This document shows positions 63,510-64,000 of a stretch of 64,000 bases of DNA, one piece after another (the stretch's first letter is position 1; every line of letters starts with the position of its first letter). This stretch comes from Actinernus sp. WN-2022 (taxonomy: Eukaryota > Cnidaria > Anthozoa > Actiniaria > Actinernidae). A program made the position numbers and the translations under genes. The stretch spans positions 4,170,660-4,234,659 of the forward strand of contig JAOWCC010000577.1 of assembly GCA_030867875.1 (NCBI GenBank). The letters run 5' to 3'. The notes under the pieces were generated by a model. It did not search any database. It was not told the origin of the DNA and saw only the letters and a list, made by a program, of their open reading frames with translations.

Positions 63510-63890
63510 TAATAATAATAATAATAATAATGGCCACATTTATATAGCGCCATATCAACCACAGTTTCATGGCGCTTTACATATGACTGACATATCCCGT
63601 CAGTGAATTATTTCGGATTGCTTCACGGCGCTAATAGCTGCCACGCAGTTTACAATGTTGAGTGTGGTTAGTGCAATGGCCAGGCTGCTGTACCGGGTGA
63701 CAATCCCCTGCTCTTTTTCGAGTAGTATACAACAGGTTCTTTCACGTCCCCTTCAAATACTGATTAGAAGTAGAAGGAGACAAGGCCAACGGCTTATAAA
63801 CGTCCCTGCCCAAGGACGCGGCCGGGATTCGAACCACCGACCTCCCGCACTCTAGACCGTGCTCTACCAACTGAGCTAACCAGTATTTCA
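63510..63890 (-). mobile_element. tRNA-derived SINE with (ATT)n tail
   Basis: The minus strand has GGTTAGCTCAGTTGGTAGAG, then GGTGGTTCGAATCCCGGCCG, then a body ending ATGGCGCTATATAAATGTGG and GCC(ATT)n. A tail-only copy (ATGGCGCTATATAAATATGG plus about 20 ATT) is on the plus strand at 6370-6455. Confidence 0.85.
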
Positions 63891-64000
63891 ACTGAGCTAA
63901 CCAGCATTTCAAAGGAGAGGCTGATATCCTCGCTTGCTTTCTTCACTACTCAGCGATTTGAATTTTAAATTTCGAGCTCGCGATGCGTGAATAGAGGAGG

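Overview
The window is eukaryotic, intron-rich and AT-rich nuclear DNA from an animal. The mixture of Penelope-like retroelements with GIY-YIG domains, CR1/Jockey-like LINEs, tRNA-derived SINEs, palindromic MITEs and a Cys-loop receptor gene with bilaterian-like intron positions fits a cnidarian, most likely an anthozoan such as a stony coral. That assignment rests on family resemblance only. There are no operons, bacterial ribosome sites or CRISPR arrays.

The one large host gene is on the minus strand, from 58179 (ATG) down to 27246 (stop). It encodes a complete 460-residue Cys-loop ligand-gated ion channel subunit of the GABA-A/glycine/anion-channel type in nine exons. Exon coordinates (minus strand) are 58179-58118, 54684-54581, 49894-49827, 48505-48288, 47288-47206, 32123-31986, 31765-31551, 29392-29213 and 27560-27246. 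All splice sites are GT-AG, all phases agree, and the protein runs from signal peptide through ligand-binding domain, Cys loop, M1, PAR-type M2 and M3 to M4. Intron 5 alone is about 15 kb and is packed with transposons.

Layout: 1-5 kb holds palindromic repeats, a TTGTA microsatellite and a palindromic GGGAAGTGTCCC array. At 5.1-5.8 kb a small, unrecognised three-exon gene lies on the minus strand. At 6-12.3 kb there is a Penelope fragment, SINE tails, nested inverted-repeat elements, a tRNA-Ser(GCT) gene and an AATATAGGG-rich transposon. At 13.15-18.56 kb lies a 5.4-kb unit with about 48-bp terminal inverted repeats and a 9-bp target duplication. It carries LINE debris and two inverted copies of a promoter plus first exon resembling a RecQ-type helicase gene (Pack-MULE-like). 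At 18.8-21.9 kb there are MITEs and repeat copies. At 22-26.7 kb lie two LINE reverse transcriptases, one intact over 626 codons. At 27-58 kb is the receptor gene with its intronic transposons. At 58-64 kb there are palindromic elements, a SAP-like fragment and a tRNA-derived SINE.

The sequence between genes and inside introns is mostly a record of transposition. A run of at least six inverted-repeat elements and two Penelope-like elements between 32.2 and 41.9 kb is separated by (TA)n tracts. Several insertions can be read precisely because an empty or paralogous site is present in the same window.
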